64,000 nucleotides of DNA, from contig JANQSF010000079.1 of assembly GCA_028284155.1 (NCBI GenBank), positions 119,684 to 183,683 on the forward strand, read 5' to 3'. Each line of letters starts with the position of its first letter. Within the stretch, counting starts at the first letter, position 1. This DNA comes from Phycisphaeraceae bacterium (GTDB lineage: Bacteria > Planctomycetota > Phycisphaerae > Phycisphaerales > Phycisphaeraceae). Below the pieces are notes generated by a model, which was not told the DNA's origin, made no database searches, and saw only the letters and a list, made by a program, of their open reading frames with translations. Position numbers and translations under genes: made by a program. Below, in pieces: positions 23,001 through 29,000 of this stretch.

Positions 23001-26000
23001 AGTGGCGGCGTGTTTACGCTATCGGTCACCGACCTTGAAGCGATCAACGGCGGTCCGCTCGCGGAGGGTGCCCACACGCTGCGCCTGTTCGCGCAGGACG
23101 AGTTCCTCAACGACTCGGACGTGTTCGAGTTCACGTTCACGCTAGACACGGTTGCGCCGCTTGTGCCTCCTCGACCTGATCTGGCGGATGAAAGCGATCG
23201 CGGCGACCTCGATGACGACAACGTCACGAGCGACACGTCTCCGCGCATCGACGTGATGGGCGAGGACGGCACGACGATTCTGCTGTTTATCGATAGCGTG
23301 CTTGACAGTCAGATGCCGATCGCGGGCGGCATGGCGTCGTTCACACCGACCCTGGGCGGCGGAACATTTGACATCACCGTCCAGGCGACGGACGACGCGG
23401 GCAATGCCAGCGGTGATTCCGACACGTTGACGATCACCATTGAAACCGGTGCGCCTTCGCAGCCGACACTCGACCTTACGGTCGGCTCCGACACGCCACC
23501 GCTCGGCGACCGCACGACGGACGACGAAGTGGTCGACCTCGAGGGCGCGACCGACCCGTCGCTGACCGTGCGCCTTTTCCGCACGAGCGACCTGAATTCG
23601 CCGATCGCTTCGACGGCGTCGTCCCCAACAGGCGACTTCACGTTCAACACGATCACGCTGGCCAACGGCGCGAATGACCTGACCGTTGTGGCGTCCGATT
23701 TGGCGGGCAACGAAGCGTCGTTCAGTGCGGTCTTTACCAGCAACGCGCCCGACACGCGCGCGCCGGTCATTGACGCGGCGCTCGCGAACGACACCGGCCG
23801 CAGCGATTCGGACGGCATCACATTCGACGCGACGGTCGTCGGCATGGTCGATGACGCCAGCGCCATCGCCGCATTGCGCGCCGGCATTGACGCTCTGCCG
23901 ACCATAAACATCCTTGCGAACCTGTCCGGCTCGTCCTTGACCTTGACGCCCGCCGACCTCGCAACGATCGCCGGCGGCTCGCTCACGGAAGGGACACACA
24001 CGTTAAGCCTCGAAGCCGAAGACGCGTTCGGCAACACGTCGTCCGTCTTCGACCTGACGTTTACGCTCGACACCATCCGACCGGGACTGCCCGCCACGCC
24101 CGACCTGCCAGCCGCGTTTGATACCGGCACATTCGACAACGACAACGTGACGATGAACACCTCGTTCGATATCACCGTCGATGGCGAGGCGGACGGCCTG
24201 CTGAACTTGTTCGTCGAAGGTGTTGATGTGGGTCAGACCGTGCTCACCGGCTCACCGGTCGACTTGCCGGTCGGCCCGCTTGCCGACGGCGTGCATCGCA
24301 TCAGCACGCAGGTCGCGGATGTTGCGGGCAATACAAGCCTGTTCTCAACTCTGCTGTTGTTGACGGTGGACACAGTCGGCCCGGCCACGCCGGTGTTCGG
24401 CCTCGACGCCGCGTCCGACACGCGGCCGTTCGGCGACAACACGACAAACCTCCCCAACGTGCGCTTGTTCGGCTCCACCGAACCGAACCTCGCTATCGAG
24501 TTGCTGGAAACCGGCGCGACCGGCACGTCGGAAGACGATGGTTCGTTCGCATTCGGGCGCATCTCATTGCCGTCACTGGGCGACTTCGACTTCAACCTGC
24601 AGGCTAGCGACATCGCCGGCAACACGACCGTCGGCTCGACCACAGTCACACGAAACAACTTCATCCCGACCGACCTGTTGCGGCCGGAAGTGACGCTCGA
24701 AGTTTCGTCCGATACCAACTTCGTCGGCGACGCGGTGACGGTGACGCTCACCGTCATGGACAACGTCGGCGTCGTCGATCAATCACTCACGCTCGACGGC
24801 GCGCCGCTCGCATTGACGCCGACCGGACCGGGCATGTTCGAGGCCACGATCAATGCCGCCGACGCCGGCTTCCCGACCCTGAACGCGACGGCCACCGATG
24901 CGATGGGCAACGAGGGCGCCGCGTCGCTGGAAGTCGCTTACTTCCTCAACCCCGCAATCAGCGGCGACGTGACACCGCCGACGGCAATCCTTGACAACGC
25001 GGGCGTGACGGGGATCGCGACACTGCCCGGCGACATCACGGGCACGGCGAGCGACGCCAACTTCCTGCGATACACACTCGAACTGTCCGTGCGCGATGCC
25101 GACATGTTCGTCGAGATCGCCTCGGGTGACATGGAAGTGATCAACGACGCGCTGGGCGTGTTCGACCCGACGCTGCTCGAGAACGGTTTCTACGAAGTGC
25201 GCCTGATCGCGATCGACACCAGCGGCAACAGTGCGTCGGCCACGCGCGTCCTGCGTGCGGACGGTCAGGCGAAGATCGGCGAGTTCAGCCTCAGCTTTGA
25301 GGACATCAATGTGTTCGCCCAGGGCTTCCCGGTCACGCTGAACCGCCTGTACGACTCGCGACTCAAGAGCGAGCCAGGCGACTTCGGCTTCGGGTGGACC
25401 GCGCTGCAGAACGCGGTGTCGGTAACCACCGGATCCACGCTGGGAGATGGCGGCTTTACGCAGACCGTCACGGTCATCGAGGGCGGCCTGAGTTTCGTCG
25501 GTTTCGAGAACACGCGCGACGTCACCGTCAGTGTGACGCTGCCCGGAGGTGACGTTGAGCGGTTCATCCTCGGGTTTACCGGCTTCGCGACCAACGACCC
25601 CACACCGGGGCCGCTCGTCCAAACGAGGCTGTTCTTCCAACCGTTGCCGGGTACTTCGTCGACGCTGGAGGCATTAGCTGACAACGTGGTGGATGTCGTG
25701 CCAGGAGACTTCGGCCCGATCACGTTCCGCGACCGCGCCAGTGGTGACATCTACAACCCGTCCCGCTGGAAGCTGACGACGCAGGACGGTCGCGAGCTGA
25801 TCATCGATGAGGTGGAGGGTCTCGAGTCCATTACCGACCTGAACGGTAACACGCTGAGTTTCAGCGATGCGGGCACGTCGCACAGCGACGGCCAGGCGAT
25901 CGATATTCAGCGGGATGGCGAAGGCCGCATCACCAGCATCACCGATCCGCTGGGCAGCACGATCATCTACGACTACGACTTCTACGGCGACCTCGTGGCG

Positions 26001-29000
26001 GTAACCGATCAACTCGGCAACGTCACGCGGATGACCTACGACGACAGCCACCGCCTGCTGGAGATTCACGACCCGCTGGGTCAGCGGGGCATCCGTACGG
26101 AATATGACGAGAACGGACGGGTGATCGCGACAGTTGACGGCGGCGGTCATCGCACGGAAGTCGAGCACGACCTGGACGGCCAGCGCGAGGTGATCACCGA
26201 CCGGCTCGGTCACACATCCGTGCAGGAGTATGACGCTGACGGCAACGTCACCGCGGTCACCAATGCGCTGGGTCACACCACGCGCTACACCTACGACGCT
26301 AACGGCAACGCTATCTCGGTGACCAACCCGTTAGGTCAGATCGAAACGCGCACCTACAACAGCGCCGGCCTGCCTCAGTCGATCACGGATGCGTTCGGCA
26401 ACACACGCACGTTCACGTACGACGCGGCCGGTCGCCCCATGAAGTTCACCGATGCACGCGGCAACGCCACCGACTACGAGTGGGATGCCGATGGCAATCT
26501 GCTGTCGGTGACCGACCGCATGGGTCACACTACCACGAACACATACGACACCAAGGGCCGAATGACCAGCACGACCGATCCGGAAGGCAACGTCACGCGC
26601 ATGGATTACGACGCATTCGGTCGTCAGACGATGCTGGAGGACGCCAACGGTGTGGTGACGACGATGACCTACGACGGGCTGGGCAACCTGCTGACATCGA
26701 CCACGATGCGGACAGATTCTACCGGCGCCATGGTTCCGGTGGTTTATGAAAGCGACTACGACGCCGCCGGCAACCTGACGATGGTCGTCGATCCCGACGG
26801 CAACATGACTGAATACATGTACGACGCGGCGGGGCGCAACAGTGCCATCACAAATCGTCTCGGTGAAACGGTGACGTTTGAATACGACCCGCGCAACAAC
26901 CTGATCGGCGAGGTCTTCGAGGATGGCTCGACCCGCAGCCGGCAGGTAAATGCCGAGGAGCAACTGCTCGACTTCACCGATCGCCTGGGCAACACCGGTT
27001 CGTATGTCTACGACGCCGTGGGCCAGGTCGTCAGCCAGACCAACAACGGCGAGACCGTTCAGTTCGAGTATGACCCCGCGGGACGTCGGACCGCCGAAAT
27101 CACCGTGTTCGGCCGCACCGAGACGCTGTACGACGGCACGCCGTCGCTTGCGCTGGTGCAGAGTGTTGGCGGCGACATGGGCACGCCGGTCACGGGCAAT
27201 CCGCAAGCCAGCGCGATTCTCGCGCCCGATGGCACGATGACCGAATTCGCTTACGACCCCAATGGCAATCTGATCGGCATCATGGTAGGCGGCGGCGACA
27301 TGACGATGACGCAGTACAACGCCAACGACCTGCCGACCATGACCATGTTCCCCGACGGTACGACGGCCGAGACGACCTACGACGCGAACAACCGCAGCAC
27401 GGGCATCGTCGATGTGGACGGCACCAGCCGCGAAGTGGACATCGACCCACTAGGCCGAATCACTGCCGCGATGGACCCGATGGGCATGTCCTCATTGTTC
27501 CAGTACGACGAACTGGGCAACCGCACGGGCGTGACCGACGCCAACGGCAACCTCACCCGCGTCGGGTTCAACAACCAGGGCCTGCCAACCAGCCAGACAT
27601 TGCCGCTCGGTCAGGCGATGTCGTACGAGTACACCGATGATGGTCAGATTGAACAAATCACCGACCGCAACGGCAACACGACCACGTACCAGTACGACGG
27701 CGCGGGACGGGTCATCCAGCGAACCTACGAAGACGGCCGTGTCGAGTCGATGACCTATACCGACGACGGCCTGCTCGAAACCGCCACAGACCCGCGCGGT
27801 ACGACCGGCTACACCTACGACACGGACGGCAACATCACCCGAGTGGATCACCCGGATGGCACATTCATTGAATATGACTACAACGACCTTGGCCTGGTCA
27901 CGACGCTGACCACCCCGGCCGGCACAACCACCTACGAGTACGGCCCGCTGGGCACGCTGGAGAAGGTCACCGACATCCACAACGAGGTCACTGAATACGA
28001 GTACGATCCGATCGCCCGCATCACAACGATCAAGTACCCCAACGGTGTGGTCGGGACGCACCGCTACAACGAGGATCTGCGGCCGGCAGAATACACCTAC
28101 GTCGATGCCGGCGGGAGTTTGATCGAGAGTTACCAATACACCTACGACGCCATCGCCCGCACGATTACCGTGCTGGAGCATGACGGTCGCACCGTGGTCT
28201 ACACCTACGACGACAACCAACGGTTGATGTCCGAGCAGATCACCGAGTCGGGCGGCGGCGGTGAAACGATCAGCTACACCTACGACAATGTCGGCAATCG
28301 GCTGACCCGTACCGACGGCGATGGCACGGTTACCTACACCTATGACGACAACAATCGTCTGCTCACCGCCGGCGGCGTGGTTTATACCTACGACGACCAG
28401 GGCAACGTCACCACGCGCACCGAGGGCAGTGACGTGACGACCTACACCTACGACGCCGCCAACCGGTTGGTGCAACTTGACGCGCCCGATGGCACGGTGA
28501 CGCAGTATGAATACGACTTCGCCGGACATCGCGTGGCGAAGGTCGTTGATGGCGCGCGGAGCGATTACCTGATCGACACCCGTTCGACCGTGGCTTACAC
28601 GATCGAAGAACGCAACGCGGCGGGTGACCTGGTGGTGGACTACACCTACGGCCTCGATTTGATCGGGCAGAACCGAGCCGGCGATGCCGCCTACATGCTT
28701 ACGGACATGCAGGGTTCGACCCGCATGATCACCGACGCGGCAGGGATTGTCACAGACAGTTACACCTATGACGCGTTCGGCCAAATCGAACAGCAGTCCG
28801 GCAGCACGCTGGCTGAATACCTGTTCGGCGGCGAGCAGTTTGATCCGGAATCGGGGCTCTACCACCTGCGTGACCGCCAATACGATCCCGAGGTCGGTCG
28901 ATTCACGCAGGAGGACCGCTTCCAGGGCATCTCCGCAGCGCCGGCCACACAGAACCGCTACGTATACACGATGAACGACCCGGTGCTGCTGTCCGACCCG

